Positions 1-8,701 of a stretch of 64,000 nucleotides of DNA are shown here, one piece after another (the stretch's first letter is position 1; each line of letters opens with the position of its first letter). Location of the stretch: the NCBI RefSeq assembly GCF_016765775.1, contig NZ_JAESVN010000001.1, positions 496,001-560,000 of the forward strand, read 5' to 3'. This stretch comes from Szabonella alba. GTDB taxonomy: Bacteria > Pseudomonadota > Alphaproteobacteria > Rhodobacterales > Rhodobacteraceae. The notes beneath the pieces were generated by a model. That model was not told where the DNA came from, made no database searches, and saw nothing but the letters and a program-made list of their open reading frames with translations. The translations under genes and the position numbers were made by a program.

Positions 1-761
1 TTGTTTTCAAGATGGTAGATGAAGCTGCCGCCGCCTGCATTCCCGCCCAGCGGCCAGCCCATCGTATGGGTCACGCTGCCCTGACGGTGCTTGGCGGGGT
101 CGATCTCCCAGATTTCCTTCATGCCCAGCCCGTATTTCTGTGGGCATTTCCCGGCAGACAGGTCGTATTTCGCGATGACTTCTTTTGCCAGTGATCCGCG
201 CACACCTTCGGACAGGAAGACATATTTGCCCAGAAGTTCCATGCCGGGTTCATACTGGGGGCCGGGCGTGCCATCGGCGGCCAGACCCATTTCACCCGCC
301 ACGACGCCCGCCACGCGGTCGCCGTCATAGACCAGCGCGGAACAGGCCATGCCCGGGAAGATCTCGACCCCCAGCGCCTCGGCCTGTTCGGCCATCCAGC
401 GGCAGACATTGCCCATCGAGACGATATAATTGCCGTGATTGTTCATCAGGGGCGGCATCGGCAAGTTCGGGATGCGCAGTTGCCCGGCAGGACCGAGCAG
501 GTAGAAATTATCCTCGGTCACCGGGGTGTGGATCGGCGCGCCGCGGTCGCGCCAGTCGGGGATCAGCGCATCTAGCCCCGAAGGGTCCAGCACCGCGCCG
601 GACAGGATATGCGCCCCCACCTCGGAGCCTTTTTCCAGCAGAACGACGGACAGGTCGGGATCAAGCTGTTTCAACCGGATCGCCGCCGACAGGCCCGCAG
701 GCCCTGCGCCGACGATGACGACATCATATTCCATCTGCTCGCGCGTCACCTGACCGGACAT
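1..761 (-). CDS. Electron transfer flavoprotein-ubiquinone oxidoreductase, 3' part outside window
   Basis: Inner-membrane flavo-iron-sulfur enzyme that passes electrons from ETF (fed by acyl-CoA and amino-acid dehydrogenases) to ubiquinone. The first 253 codons are visible, translated from the ATG at 761 with GGGGAAG just upstream. The N-terminus has the FAD-binding Rossmann motif VVIVGAGPAGLSAAIRLKQL at about residues 13-32, followed by LEKGSEVGAHILSGAVLDP and CRWMAEQAEALGVEIFPG, and later CPQKYGLGMKEIWEID and GWPLGGNAGGGSFIYH, all typical of ETF-QO. The C-terminal membrane-associated and 4Fe-4S parts lie beyond the left edge. The acyl-CoA dehydrogenase at 5864-7576 is a plausible upstream electron source. 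The gene diverges from greA. Confidence 0.93.
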   Translation of the reverse strand, partial: MSGQVTREQMEYDVVIVGAGPAGLSAAIRLKQLDPDLSVVLLEKGSEVGAHILSGAVLDPSGLDALIPDWRDRGAPIHTPVTEDNFYLLGPAGQLRIPNLPMPPLMNNHGNYIVSMGNVCRWMAEQAEALGVEIFPGMACSALVYDGDRVAGVVAGEMGLAADGTPGPQYEPGMELLGKYVFLSEGVRGSLAKEVIAKYDLSAGKCPQKYGLGMKEIWEIDPAKHRQGSVTHTMGWPLGGNAGGGSFIYHLEN

Positions 762-1044
762 GGCTTCCCCCTGACTGCTGGCTTTTCCGCTTTCCTGCCG
801 GGTTTGCCCGAACCTCTCCCTGCGGTCAATCGTGACGTCCCGGCGCGATGCCGCAATGCGGCGTCAAATTTCCGGCAGGGGTGGGGGACCGTGCGGGCGG
901 ACCCGCCGCTTCCGGCACTTCCTTGCCACGGGCATCGCCAAGCCTGTTGCAATTGCCGGATTGGTGGTGTTGGGTAACGGAAAGGGAACCTCTGAAGGGT
1001 CATGGCCGGTCGGCTGTGGCTCTCTTGTTTTTGAGTGAAGGCCG
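762..1044. other. Divergent intergenic region between ETF-QO and greA
   Basis: This 283-bp gap must carry promoters for both flanking genes. Short overlapping frames can be read but they lack ribosome binding sites and family resemblance. I see no strong palindrome. The part near 945-985 (TTGCAATTG followed by GTTGGGTAAC) is the least GC-rich and is the likeliest place for the greA promoter. Confidence 0.4.
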
Positions 1045-1515
1045 ATGGAAAAAATACCGATGACCCGCGCCGGAAATGTGGCACTGGACGGGGAACTCAA
1101 GCAGCTTAAATCGGTCGAGCGGCCGGAGGTGATCCGGGCAATCGCCGAGGCGCGCGAACATGGCGACCTGTCGGAAAATGCCGAATACCATGCCGCGCGG
1201 GAAAAGCAGAGCTTTATCGAGGGCCGCATCAAGGAGCTTGAGGCGATCCTGTCGCTGGCCGAGGTGATCGACCCCGCCAAACTGTCCGGTCCGGTGAAAT
1301 TCGGTGCGACCATCACGCTGGTCGATGAGGACACCGATGAACAGCGCACCTATCAGATCGTCGGTGAACCTGAGGCCGATCTGGAAAAGGGGCTTTTGAA
1401 CATCAAAAGCCCGCTGGCCCGTGCATTGATCGGCAAGGACGAAGGCGACAGCGTCGAGGTCAAGACCCCCGGTGGCGACCGCAGCTATGAGATTCTGTCG
1501 ATCCGATACGTCTGA
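1045..1515 (+). CDS. greA: Transcription elongation factor GreA
   Basis: Rescues backtracked RNA polymerase by stimulating cleavage of the nascent 3' end. The 156-residue length matches the family. The N-terminal coiled coil carries the tip acidic signature [20 protein letters not shown] at about residues 37-56, where the D and E residues coordinate the catalytic Mg. The C-terminal FKBP-like domain ends with [25 protein letters not shown]. The start MEKIPMT is the usual one in this group and has GTGAAGG upstream. Confidence 0.97.
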   Translation: MEKIPMTRAGNVALDGELKQLKSVERPEVIRAIAEAREHGDLSENAEYHAAREKQSFIEGRIKELEAILSLAEVIDPAKLSGPVKFGATITLVDEDTDEQRTYQIVGEPEADLEKGLLNIKSPLARALIGKDEGDSVEVKTPGGDRSYEILSIRYV

Positions 1516-1523
1516 TCCGTCCG

Positions 1524-1587
1524 GGCAGAGAGCGGGCCAGGCAGAGAGCGGGCCGGGCAGGTGGCGGGCAGGTCAGGTGGCGGGCCG
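1524..1587. repeat. Short 16-bp-period tandem repeat downstream of greA
   Basis: GGCAGAGAGCGGGCC occurs at 1524-1538 and again at 1540-1554. CAGGTGGCGGGC occurs at 1558-1569 and again at 1574-1585. Both pairs have a 16-bp period, so the region looks like a degenerate tandem array filling the greA to 1618 gap. No T-run follows, so I do not call it a terminator. Confidence 0.55.
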
Positions 1588-1617
1588 GCGACAGCGGGCA
1601 GGGACAGGTGACCCGGG

Positions 1618-2634
1618 ATGAGTGACGCAAAGGACAGCACGACGCCGATCGGCGTGACACCGACGCCCCCGGCGGCCGATGGTCGCCCCCTGTCCGAGAT
1701 TGTTGCACTGCTGCTGGCTCTGGTCTGGGCCGGGGCGGTGGCGATGCAATTCGCGCTGGCCTCGGAAAGCGTGCTGACGGGGCCGCTCTCGATTCTGATG
1801 ACCCTGCTGGTCGTCTTCCTGCCCCTGGCGCTGATTTGGGGCATCGTCTCAACCGCCCGGACGATCCGCGCGCTGCGGGATGAGGCTGCGCGCCTGCAGG
1901 TCACGGTTGATGCGATGCGCCATGCCTATGTCATCGGGCAGCAGACGGGCACCGCGAAACCCTCGGTCGAACGCAAGATCGAGGAAATCGCGGCAGCCCA
2001 GAAAAAGACCGAAAGCCAGCTTGCGATGTTCACCTCGCGCCGCGACACGGCGCTGAGCGTTCCTTCGGCGGATCGCAAGGCGGCGCTGTCGGTGCCGGTG
2101 GCCAATTCTGCCGATGAACAGCCCGCTTTGGCGCTTGGCACCCCGGCCGAGGATCTGCGCGCGCCGCTTTCGGTGGCCGATTTCGTGCGCGCCCTGCATT
2201 TTCCCGAAAGCCCCGATGACAAGGCGGGATTCCGCGCGCTGCGTCTGGCGCTGGAGGATCGCAAATCCTCACGCCTGATCCGCGCGGCGCAGGATGTGCT
2301 GACCCTTCTCAGTCAGGAGGGCATCTATATGGATGACCTCAAGCCCGAACGCTGCCGCCCCGAGATCTGGCGCCGGTTTGCCGCCGGTGAACGGGGCCGC
2401 GCGATTGCGGGGCTGGGTGGGGTGCGGGACCGGTCCAGCCTTGCGCTGACCGCCGCGCGGATGCGTGAGGACCCGGTTTTCCGCGACGCGGCCCATCACT
2501 TCCTGCGCAGTTTCGACCGCACCTTTGCCGAGTTCGAGACCAATGCATCGGATGCCGAACTCGCCGATCTGACCGAAACCCGCACTGCGCGGGCCTTCAT
2601 GCTGTTCGGTCGGGTGACGGGGATATTCGACTGA
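1618..2634 (+). CDS. Conserved hypothetical protein with two N-terminal membrane helices
   Basis: The 338-residue product is not assigned a function. After a short Pro-rich N-terminus, two hydrophobic segments at about 26-48 (IVALLLALVWAGAVAMQFAL) and 57-79 (LSILMTLLVVFLPLALIWGI) form a hairpin in the inner membrane. A charged helical stretch at about 80-140 (TIRALRDEAARLQVTVDAM, IEEIAAAQKKTESQLAMF) probably makes a coiled coil. The C-terminal 150 residues are soluble and helical. It lies 100 bp after greA on the same strand. The upstream DNA has a GGGACAGGTG stretch that may serve as ribosome binding site for the ATG at 1618. Confidence 0.75.
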   Translation: MSDAKDSTTPIGVTPTPPAADGRPLSEIVALLLALVWAGAVAMQFALASESVLTGPLSILMTLLVVFLPLALIWGIVSTARTIRALRDEAARLQVTVDAMRHAYVIGQQTGTAKPSVERKIEEIAAAQKKTESQLAMFTSRRDTALSVPSADRKAALSVPVANSADEQPALALGTPAEDLRAPLSVADFVRALHFPESPDDKAGFRALRLALEDRKSSRLIRAAQDVLTLLSQEGIYMDDLKPERCRPEIWRRFAAGERGRAIAGLGGVRDRSSLALTAARMREDPVFRDAAHHFLRSFDRTFAEFETNASDAELADLTETRTARAFMLFGRVTGIFD

Positions 2635-2654
2635 CCGCACGCATCGGCGGTCAG
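2631..2654. terminator. Stem-loop spanning both stop codons of convergent genes
   Basis: CTGACCGC (2631-2638) and GCGGTCAG (2647-2654) form a perfect 8-bp stem with an 8-nt loop. The TGA of the 1618 gene and the TGA of the 2651 gene both fall inside the stem arms. There is no T-run, so termination activity is uncertain. Confidence 0.4.
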
Positions 2655-3256
2655 GGCCAGCGGTCATCATCCCCCAGCGGGCGCACCATCGCCAGACTGG
2701 CCTGAAAGCCGAAGGCATGACCGATCAGCCCCGCCCGGTCATGCCGCAACACGACAAATCCCAGCCGTTCATAAAGCGCCCTTGCGCGGCGGTTGGCGTC
2801 GATCACATCCAGCCGGATTGATCCATAACCCCGCGCGCGCCCTTCGGCAAAGACCGCCCGCATCAGGGCCGTGCCGATGCCCTGTCCGCGTGCGGGCCGT
2901 GCAACGCAGATCCCGTCCAGCAGGAATCGGCGGTTTTCCACCTCGCGCTGCAGATGGTTCAGCAGCGCGCCACGCCATAATCCACCCCATCGGCCATAGA
3001 CCGCGCGCAGATCGGCGGCACTGCCGCCCGCAAAGGACCCCTCGGGCGATTTGAACCCGGCAAGGCCCAGCAGGCGGCCCGCATCATCCATGGCGTGAAA
3101 ACAGTGGTCTGGCCGGATCGTGCGCGCCAGAAAGGCCAGCGCCTGATCCTCGGGGCCCAGAACGGCCCCCAGCTTGCCCCCGAAGGCGTCCCAGTAGATC
3201 TGCGCCGCCTCGGGGATCCGCGCCTTGGGCAGACCCCGCAGGATGGCGGCGCGCAT
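2651..3256 (-). CDS. GNAT family N-acetyltransferase
   Basis: Predicted acetyl-CoA-dependent N-acyltransferase of 201 residues; the acceptor is unknown. The acetyl-CoA pyrophosphate loop (motif A) is RPARGQGIGTALM at about 122-134, followed by the motif B region IRLDVIDANRRARALYERLGF at about 145-165, both characteristic of GNAT folds. It starts 6 nt after the stop of the upstream lipoprotein gene (3263-3877), so the two are likely co-transcribed. The substrate cannot be inferred from context. Confidence 0.85.
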   Translation of the reverse strand: MRAAILRGLPKARIPEAAQIYWDAFGGKLGAVLGPEDQALAFLARTIRPDHCFHAMDDAGRLLGLAGFKSPEGSFAGGSAADLRAVYGRWGGLWRGALLNHLQREVENRRFLLDGICVARPARGQGIGTALMRAVFAEGRARGYGSIRLDVIDANRRARALYERLGFVVLRHDRAGLIGHAFGFQASLAMVRPLGDDDRWP

Positions 3257-3262
3257 CGGAAC

Positions 3263-3877
3263 TTATTCCAGCCGGGGATCGCCCGCCTGCACCAGCAGGA
3301 CACCATGATTGTCGTTGGTGTCATTGTCGGTATAGGTCTTTGAGCGCACGCCCGGGATCTGGCCGAAATCGGTCATCAGGCGGTCCGGGAACCACGAGGA
3401 TCCAAGGTGTTCAAACCCGGGCAAGCCGCGCAGCACCGATGAGGTCGCGACCGTGCATTGCGCCTTGGGCACCGCGCCATAGGCCATGACCCGCTGCAGC
3501 GCCAGTTCCGCGACTTCGGGCGAGACCTCGATCACCTGTTCGACCACGTCATAGGTCTCGCGCGCATGGTAATCGATGTAGAAATCGACCATCAGCGGGG
3601 TCATGCCGAAATGCACGTCATTGCGTTCGGGCAGGCGTGGATGGTGCCATGTTCCGGCGGGATCGAACATCACACGCTGCGATCCGTTGATCATCAGCGC
3701 CGAATGGGCGCCGCTGCCGTCGCGGGTGGTCAGAACAGTGTAAAGCGTGATGGTCGCGGGGCCGGGATGGACATAGCGCGCAGCGGCGACATCCGTATCC
3801 GGGGCCCATTTCGGTTCGGCGGCCCCGCAGGCCCCGAGGATCAGAAGTGCCGCAAGGCACAGGAAGACGCGACGCAT
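3263..3877 (-). CDS. Predicted outer- or inner-membrane lipoprotein, function unknown
   Basis: The 204-residue product begins MRRVFLCLAALLILGACGAA, a lipoprotein signal peptide with the lipobox LGAC and Cys17 as the lipidation site. AAGGA lies 6 nt before the ATG. In the mature part, GSGAHSALMI (His) precedes AQCTVATSSVL (Cys), an order that resembles permuted papain-like NlpC/P60-LRAT folds. That resemblance is my inference from motif order only. It is the first gene of a two-gene unit with the GNAT enzyme. Confidence 0.78.
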   Translation of the reverse strand: MRRVFLCLAALLILGACGAAEPKWAPDTDVAAARYVHPGPATITLYTVLTTRDGSGAHSALMINGSQRVMFDPAGTWHHPRLPERNDVHFGMTPLMVDFYIDYHARETYDVVEQVIEVSPEVAELALQRVMAYGAVPKAQCTVATSSVLRGLPGFEHLGSSWFPDRLMTDFGQIPGVRSKTYTDNDTNDNHGVLLVQAGDPRLE

Positions 3878-3974
3878 CGGATATCCTTGAAAATGGCTTG
3901 CAGCAGTCTGGCGCTTGGGGCCCGGTCCGGCGCAGGGTCCGGTCCGGCACCCCGCAAGGGCCGGAAAGGCGCGA

Positions 3975-4151
3975 TCAGGCGTTCACAAGCGCCATGAAGA
4001 CCAGAATGCCGATCGAGATGCCCGCACCCCATGTCGTCATGCGGACAAACCCGGCAAAGGTCTTTTCCTGAACGGAAATATCCATCGTGCCATGTTCATG
4101 TTCGGCTGCGTGCCCATGGTCATGCCCGTGATCATGCTTGTGGTCGGCCAT
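3975..4151 (-). CDS. aa3-type cytochrome c oxidase subunit IV-like small protein
   Basis: Small single-helix accessory subunit of the bacterial aa3 cytochrome c oxidase family. The product has a His-rich cytoplasmic N-terminus (MADHKHDHGHDHGHAAEHEH), the family signature MDISVQEKTFAGFVR, and one transmembrane helix near the C-terminus (GAGISIGILVFMALVNA). I prefer the ATG at 4151 because AGGGG lies 9 nt before it. The in-frame ATG at 4160 has AGGGG directly abutting it. The His cluster could bind metal, but the family core is only the tail. Other oxidase genes are not in the window. Confidence 0.85.
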   Translation of the reverse strand: MADHKHDHGHDHGHAAEHEHGTMDISVQEKTFAGFVRMTTWGAGISIGILVFMALVNA

Positions 4152-4236
4152 CTGGTTCATCCCCTGTTCAGGTCGGTTTCCTGCGCTTTAGCCGATTCAT
4201 CCCGGGCTGTCACGCAGGATGCGCGGCGGCGCGGCG

Positions 4237-4818
4237 TCATGTCCCGCCGGTTTTTCCGCCTTTGGCGGGATTTTTGTCGGCGGGCGGCTTTTCGGCGGGT
4301 GGCTTGGTGTCTGAACCGGCTTTGCCGCGTCCACGACGCACGGTCTGGGGGCGATCTGCGCCCTTCATCTCGGTCACAAGGCGGAACCCGATGCGGCGGG
4401 CGGGCTTTTCCTCGGGGCTTTCCTTGGCCACGGCAATCAGGGCGACATTCAACTGGGTCACATGCTGGATGACCTGCATCCGCTGTCCGCCCTGATTGCG
4501 CCCGTAAAAGGTGATGATATCGGGGTCGAAATGCCCGATTCCCTCGATCCGCAGCACGCCGGCCTCGTTTCCGGCATAGCCCATGGCGATTTCCTGATCG
4601 CGGTCCAGCTGTTCCTCAAAGTTCTTGAGATAAAGGATCAGGCGTTGATAGGCCCATTCGGCGGGGCTTTTCTGGCTGACGGGACGATCCGCCAGAACCT
4701 CGGGCAAGGGCTGTTCCTCGACCGTTTCAGGCGCCTCCGGGTCGCAATGCACGACGCGGGCCAGCGGCAGGGCCGTGCGCTCATGGGCTTCGGCAAGGGT
4801 TGCGATTTCATCGGTCAT
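4237..4818 (-). CDS. DUF6173-like conserved protein
   Basis: The 193-residue protein has a central conserved block (SPAEWAYQRLILYLKNFEEQ, then EIAMGYAGNEAGVLRIEGIG and FDPDIITFYGRNQGG) that I recognise as a rhodobacterial family of unknown function (DUF6173, from memory). The C-terminal 35 residues are a low-complexity Lys/Pro/Gly tail. I start it at the ATG at 4818, which overlaps the stop of the upstream gene as ATGA and has AGGTGG 6 nt before it. A start 10 codons earlier exists but lacks a binding site. It is the last gene of an acyl-CoA dehydrogenase/hydrolase operon. Confidence 0.72.
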   Translation of the reverse strand: MTDEIATLAEAHERTALPLARVVHCDPEAPETVEEQPLPEVLADRPVSQKSPAEWAYQRLILYLKNFEEQLDRDQEIAMGYAGNEAGVLRIEGIGHFDPDIITFYGRNQGGQRMQVIQHVTQLNVALIAVAKESPEEKPARRIGFRLVTEMKGADRPQTVRRGRGKAGSDTKPPAEKPPADKNPAKGGKTGGT

Positions 4819-5867
4819 TGCGGTCCACCTGTCCGGGTCCAGCGCCATGCGCCATCGGCGCCCATGGTCCGCGCGATCTGCCCCAGATGCAAGAGGTGGT
4901 TGAGATGGGCCACGGCCTCAACCAGCGCCAGACCATAGGCATCGCCCTCGATCTGCCGCCCGAAAATCGGGATGAAACAGTCGCTTGCGCGGCGCGGTTC
5001 GGTCAGATGATCCAGCAGGCGGGCCAGCGCGCCCTCGTGATTCTCGATCATCTGGCGCAGGCGCAGGGGCAGGCCGGTGAAGGGCAATTTATGGCCCGGA
5101 AGCACCAGTTGACCGGGCTGCGCATGGGGCAGGAAGGCGCGGCAACTCTGCAGCCATTCGGCCAGCGGATCGGCCAGCGGTTCGGTCGGATAGACGCCGA
5201 TATTGGCCGAGATCGAGGGCAAGAGCTGATCGCCGCCAATCACCAGCGGGCCGCCCATCTGCCACAGGGTCGCCTGTTCGGGCGCATGGCCGTCGCCGGT
5301 GCGCACCAGCCAGTCCCGCCCACCAAGGCGCAGCTGGTCACCCTGCCGGATGCGGGTGAATCCGGGCGGAAGCGGGGCCACCACATCGGCAAAATTGAAG
5401 GGGCGTTCGTTTCGGCGCTTTTCCAGCAGCGCCGGGTCCATTCCCGCGCCCTGCCAGAACGCGATCTGCTCCGGTGAAGGGCGGTCCTGTTCGTCCAGCA
5501 CCAGCATCCGCGCATAGATCCATGCCGTCCGCGTGGTCAGAAGCTCTGCCCCTTTCGACTGAAACCAGCCTGCAAGACCGATATGGTCGGGGTGGTGATG
5601 GGTGACCAGCACCCGCGCGATGGGCCGCCCCGCCAGCGGCCCGGCCAGCAGGCTTTCCCAGACCGCGCGGGATTTACGGCTGTCAAAGCCGGTATCGACC
5701 AGCGTCCAGCCGTCGGGATCGTCCAGCGCGAAGACATTCACATGATCCAGCGCCATCGGCAAAGGCAGCCGCATCCACAGCACACCTTCCGCAACTTCAA
5801 TCGCTGTTCCGGTGTCGGGCGGGCTGTCCCAGGGATATCTGATCCTGCCCGTCCGGTCCTGTTTCAC
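4815..5867 (-). CDS. MBL-fold metallo-hydrolase
   Basis: Metallo-beta-lactamase-fold hydrolase of 350 residues with the dinuclear zinc motif THHHPDHIG (HxHxDH) at about residue 92, plus later GDGHAPEQ and GGDQLLP that supply further metal ligands, and LPGHKLPF near the end. The start is the GTG at 5867, which overlaps the stop of the acyl-CoA dehydrogenase gene as GTGA. A longer frame reading back to 6113 is only overlap with that gene. Tight coupling to an acyl-CoA dehydrogenase suggests a thioester or lactone substrate, but this is inference. The glyoxalase II-like class covers many substrates. Confidence 0.88.
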   Translation of the reverse strand: MKQDRTGRIRYPWDSPPDTGTAIEVAEGVLWMRLPLPMALDHVNVFALDDPDGWTLVDTGFDSRKSRAVWESLLAGPLAGRPIARVLVTHHHPDHIGLAGWFQSKGAELLTTRTAWIYARMLVLDEQDRPSPEQIAFWQGAGMDPALLEKRRNERPFNFADVVAPLPPGFTRIRQGDQLRLGGRDWLVRTGDGHAPEQATLWQMGGPLVIGGDQLLPSISANIGVYPTEPLADPLAEWLQSCRAFLPHAQPGQLVLPGHKLPFTGLPLRLRQMIENHEGALARLLDHLTEPRRASDCFIPIFGRQIEGDAYGLALVEAVAHLNHLLHLGQIARTMGADGAWRWTRTGGPQ

Positions 5868-7576
5868 GCCGCCAGATCCCCGTCGCTGAGCGCGTAAAGA
5901 CCCGATGCCCCCTCGCGCATCTGCTGGATAAGCCCGCCATGGGCCGGAAGCAACCGTTTCACCGCGATCCGGGCCAGCCGGGTGCGGGGGCCGTCCTCGC
6001 CTTCGGCCATCGCGGCCTTCAGGTGACAATGCGCCCCCAGAACCAGCGCGAAGGCGCGCAAGTAAGGCACCGCCCCGGCAAAACGGTCGTTCATCTCCTG
6101 CGCGACCAGCCATTCGGTCGCCTCGCGCAGCGATTCGGCGGCATTCCAGACGGCGGTGGCCATATTGGGATAGGCGCCGCGCACCGAATGGGCGTTCTGT
6201 TCTACCTCTTCGATCAGGCGGAACGCCGCCTCACCGCCATCCATCATCTTGCGGCCCACCAGATCCATCGCCTGAATGCCGTTCGTGCCCTCATAGATCG
6301 CGGTGACGCGCACATCGCGCAAATATTGCGCCGCGCCGGTCTCCTCGATGAAGCCCATACCGCCATGCACCTGCAGGCCAAGGCTGGCGACCTCGATGCC
6401 GGTATCGGTGCCGAAGGCCTTGGCAATCGGCGTCAGCAGCGCCGCGCGGGCCTTCCATTCCGCCGATCCGGTCGCATTGCCCATGTCGATGGCAACCGCA
6501 CAGGCCAAGGCGATGGCGCGGGCGGCAAAGGTCTGGGCCTTCATCTCGGCCAGCATGCGGCGCACATCGGCATGGGCCGCGATGGTTTCGGCCCCCGGCA
6601 CCGGGGTCTTGCCCTGACGGCGCTCCATCGCATGGGCCAAAGCGTGCTGATAGGCCCCTTCGGCCACGGAAATGCCCTGCACCCCGACGCCAAGGCGGGC
6701 ATTGTTCATCATGGTGAACATGGCCGCCATGCCCTTGTGCGGCTCGCCGACCAGCCAGCCTGTCGCCCCGTCATATTGCATCACCGCGGTGGGCGATCCG
6801 TGCAGGCCCATCTTGTGTTCAAGGCTGACCACGGCAAGGCTGTTGCGCGCGCCGGGATTGCCGTCGGCATCGGGCAGGAATTTCGGCACCATGAACAGGC
6901 TGATCCCCTTGGTGCCGGGTGCCCCGTCGGGCAGGCGGGCCAGCACCAGATGGCAAATATTGGCGGTGAAGTCGTTATCGGCCCATGAGATATAGATTTT
7001 CTGCCCGGTTATCGCATAGCTGCCATCGCCCTTGGGCTCGGCCTTGGTGCGCAGCGCGCCCACGTCCGACCCGGCCTGCGGTTCGGTCAGGTTCATCGTG
7101 CCGCACCATTCGCCCGAAACCAGTTTCGGGATATAAAGCGCCTTCATCTCATCGCTGGCATGATGTTCCAGCGCCTCGATCTGGCCTTGTGTCATCAGCG
7201 GGTTCAGTTGCAGCGACAGGCAGGCCGAGCCCATCATCTCATTCACCGCACTGGTCACGGTCATCGGCAGGCCCATGCCGCCGAATTCGGGATCGGCGGC
7301 GATGGAGACCCAGCCGCCTTCGACAATCGCGCGGTACCCTTCGGCAAATCCGGGGGAGGTGCGCACCACCCCGTTTTCCAGCCGCGCCGGATGCTGATCG
7401 CCCGGGCGCTGCAAGGGGGCCAGCACGGTTTCACACAGCTTTCCCGCCTCGGCCAGCACCGCCTCGACCGTATCCGCCGTCGCCTCGGCAAAGCGGTCAG
7501 TGGCGGTCACCTGATCGAAGCCCACGACATGATCGAGGATATAGCGAAAATCGCCGAGGGGCGCGCGGTAGGGCAT
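5864..7576 (-). CDS. Acyl-CoA dehydrogenase, DmdC-like
   Basis: FAD-dependent dehydrogenase of 570 residues that oxidises an acyl-CoA to its 2-enoyl-CoA and reduces ETF. The long form has the usual N-terminal helical, beta and C-terminal helical domains plus an extra C-terminal domain. Visible motifs are GEWCGTMNLTEPQAGSDVG (flavin/substrate), KIYISWADND, and VHGGMGFIEETGAAQYLRDV, followed by the catalytic Glu in IYEGTNGIQAMDLV. The N-terminus MPYRAPLGDF and overall length resemble 3-methylmercaptopropionyl-CoA dehydrogenase DmdC, but general fatty acyl-CoA dehydrogenases of the same subfamily look alike, so the substrate is open. First gene of a three-gene coupled operon. Confidence 0.9.
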   Translation of the reverse strand: MPYRAPLGDFRYILDHVVGFDQVTATDRFAEATADTVEAVLAEAGKLCETVLAPLQRPGDQHPARLENGVVRTSPGFAEGYRAIVEGGWVSIAADPEFGGMGLPMTVTSAVNEMMGSACLSLQLNPLMTQGQIEALEHHASDEMKALYIPKLVSGEWCGTMNLTEPQAGSDVGALRTKAEPKGDGSYAITGQKIYISWADNDFTANICHLVLARLPDGAPGTKGISLFMVPKFLPDADGNPGARNSLAVVSLEHKMGLHGSPTAVMQYDGATGWLVGEPHKGMAAMFTMMNNARLGVGVQGISVAEGAYQHALAHAMERRQGKTPVPGAETIAAHADVRRMLAEMKAQTFAARAIALACAVAIDMGNATGSAEWKARAALLTPIAKAFGTDTGIEVASLGLQVHGGMGFIEETGAAQYLRDVRVTAIYEGTNGIQAMDLVGRKMMDGGEAAFRLIEEVEQNAHSVRGAYPNMATAVWNAAESLREATEWLVAQEMNDRFAGAVPYLRAFALVLGAHCHLKAAMAEGEDGPRTRLARIAVKRLLPAHGGLIQQMREGASGLYALSDGDLAA

Positions 7577-7707
7577 GGGGGTCTCCTCTCCCGTTCAGGT
7601 GCGCTTGCTGCCGCACTTGGCAATCGGCAGGCGCGGCCTTAAGAGCCGTGTTGCGACCAAGAGTAACCCAAGGGCATTCCCCTTCAAGGCCAACGCTGCG
7701 TCACGAC

Positions 7708-8664
7708 ATGACCGAGACCCCGACCCTTTCCCCCGATGCCGAAGGGATCGCCCGCGCGGCGGGCCTGTTGTGCGATGGCGGTCTGGTCGCCTTTCCGACC
7801 GAAACCGTTTACGGGCTGGGGGGCGATGCGCGCGACGACCGGGCGGTGGCGCGGATCTTCGAGGCCAAGGGCAGGCCGCATTTCAACCCGCTGATCGTGC
7901 ATCTGCCCGACCTTGCGGCGGTGGAACGGATCGCGCTGCTGGATGACCGCGCGCGCGCCGTGGCGGAACGGTTCTGGCCGGGGCCGCTGACGCTGGTGCT
8001 GCCGCTGCGGCCCGATGCGGGGATTTCACCTTTGGTGACGGCAGGGCTGAATTCGGTGGCGGTCCGTGTTCCCGTCCATCCGGTTGCGCAGGCGCTGCTG
8101 CGGGATTTCGGCGGACCGCTGGCCGCGCCCTCGGCCAATCCGTCGGGCCGCGTCTCACCGACCCGGGCCGCCCATGTGCTGGAGGGGCTGGCAGGGCGCA
8201 TCGCGGCGGTGGTCGATGGCGGTGCCTGCGCCGTGGGGGTGGAAAGCACGATTCTGGGGCTTGTGGACACGCCGGTCCTGCTGCGTCCGGGCGGTGTCCC
8301 GGTCGAGGCGCTGGAGGCGTTGCTGGGACCGATTGCCAGCGGGGGGGATGCGGCGAAACCTTCCTCCCCCGGACAGCTTCTGTCGCATTACGCGCCCGAG
8401 GCGCCGGTGCGTCTGAACGTCACCGCACCCGAGGCGGGAATGCTGTTCGTCGGTTTCGGCCCGGGGGCAGGGCAGGGCGCGGGGGGCCTGAGCCTGTCGC
8501 CCTTGGGCGATCTGGTCGAGGCGGCGGCGGCGCTGTTCCATCTGCTGCGGCAGGCCGATGCGCTGGCGGCGGGCCGGGTGATCGGCTTTGCCCCGGTCCC
8601 CGAGACGGGGCTGGGCCGCGCGATCAATGACCGGCTGCGCCGCGCCGCAGCCCCGCGCGGCTGA
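7708..8664 (+). CDS. sua5: L-threonylcarbamoyladenylate synthase (Sua5/YciO/YrdC family)
   Basis: Makes threonylcarbamoyl-AMP from Thr, bicarbonate and ATP for the t6A37 tRNA modification. The YrdC core occupies about residues 10-200 with AFPTETVYGLGGDA, KGRPHFNPLIVH (K-x-R-P), RFWPGPLTLVL and APSANPSGRVSPT. The C-terminal Sua5 domain begins at SPGQLLSHYAPEAPV, so this is the two-domain Sua5 type rather than the short TsaC. The ATG at 7708 fits the family N-terminus. A longer upstream frame overlaps the divergent dehydrogenase gene and has no similarity. Confidence 0.93.
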   Translation: MTETPTLSPDAEGIARAAGLLCDGGLVAFPTETVYGLGGDARDDRAVARIFEAKGRPHFNPLIVHLPDLAAVERIALLDDRARAVAERFWPGPLTLVLPLRPDAGISPLVTAGLNSVAVRVPVHPVAQALLRDFGGPLAAPSANPSGRVSPTRAAHVLEGLAGRIAAVVDGGACAVGVESTILGLVDTPVLLRPGGVPVEALEALLGPIASGGDAAKPSSPGQLLSHYAPEAPVRLNVTAPEAGMLFVGFGPGAGQGAGGLSLSPLGDLVEAAAALFHLLRQADALAAGRVIGFAPVPETGLGRAINDRLRRAAAPRG

Positions 8665-8701
8665 GACAGATACACCGGCGCGGGCAGGGGACTGCTGTCG
8701 G

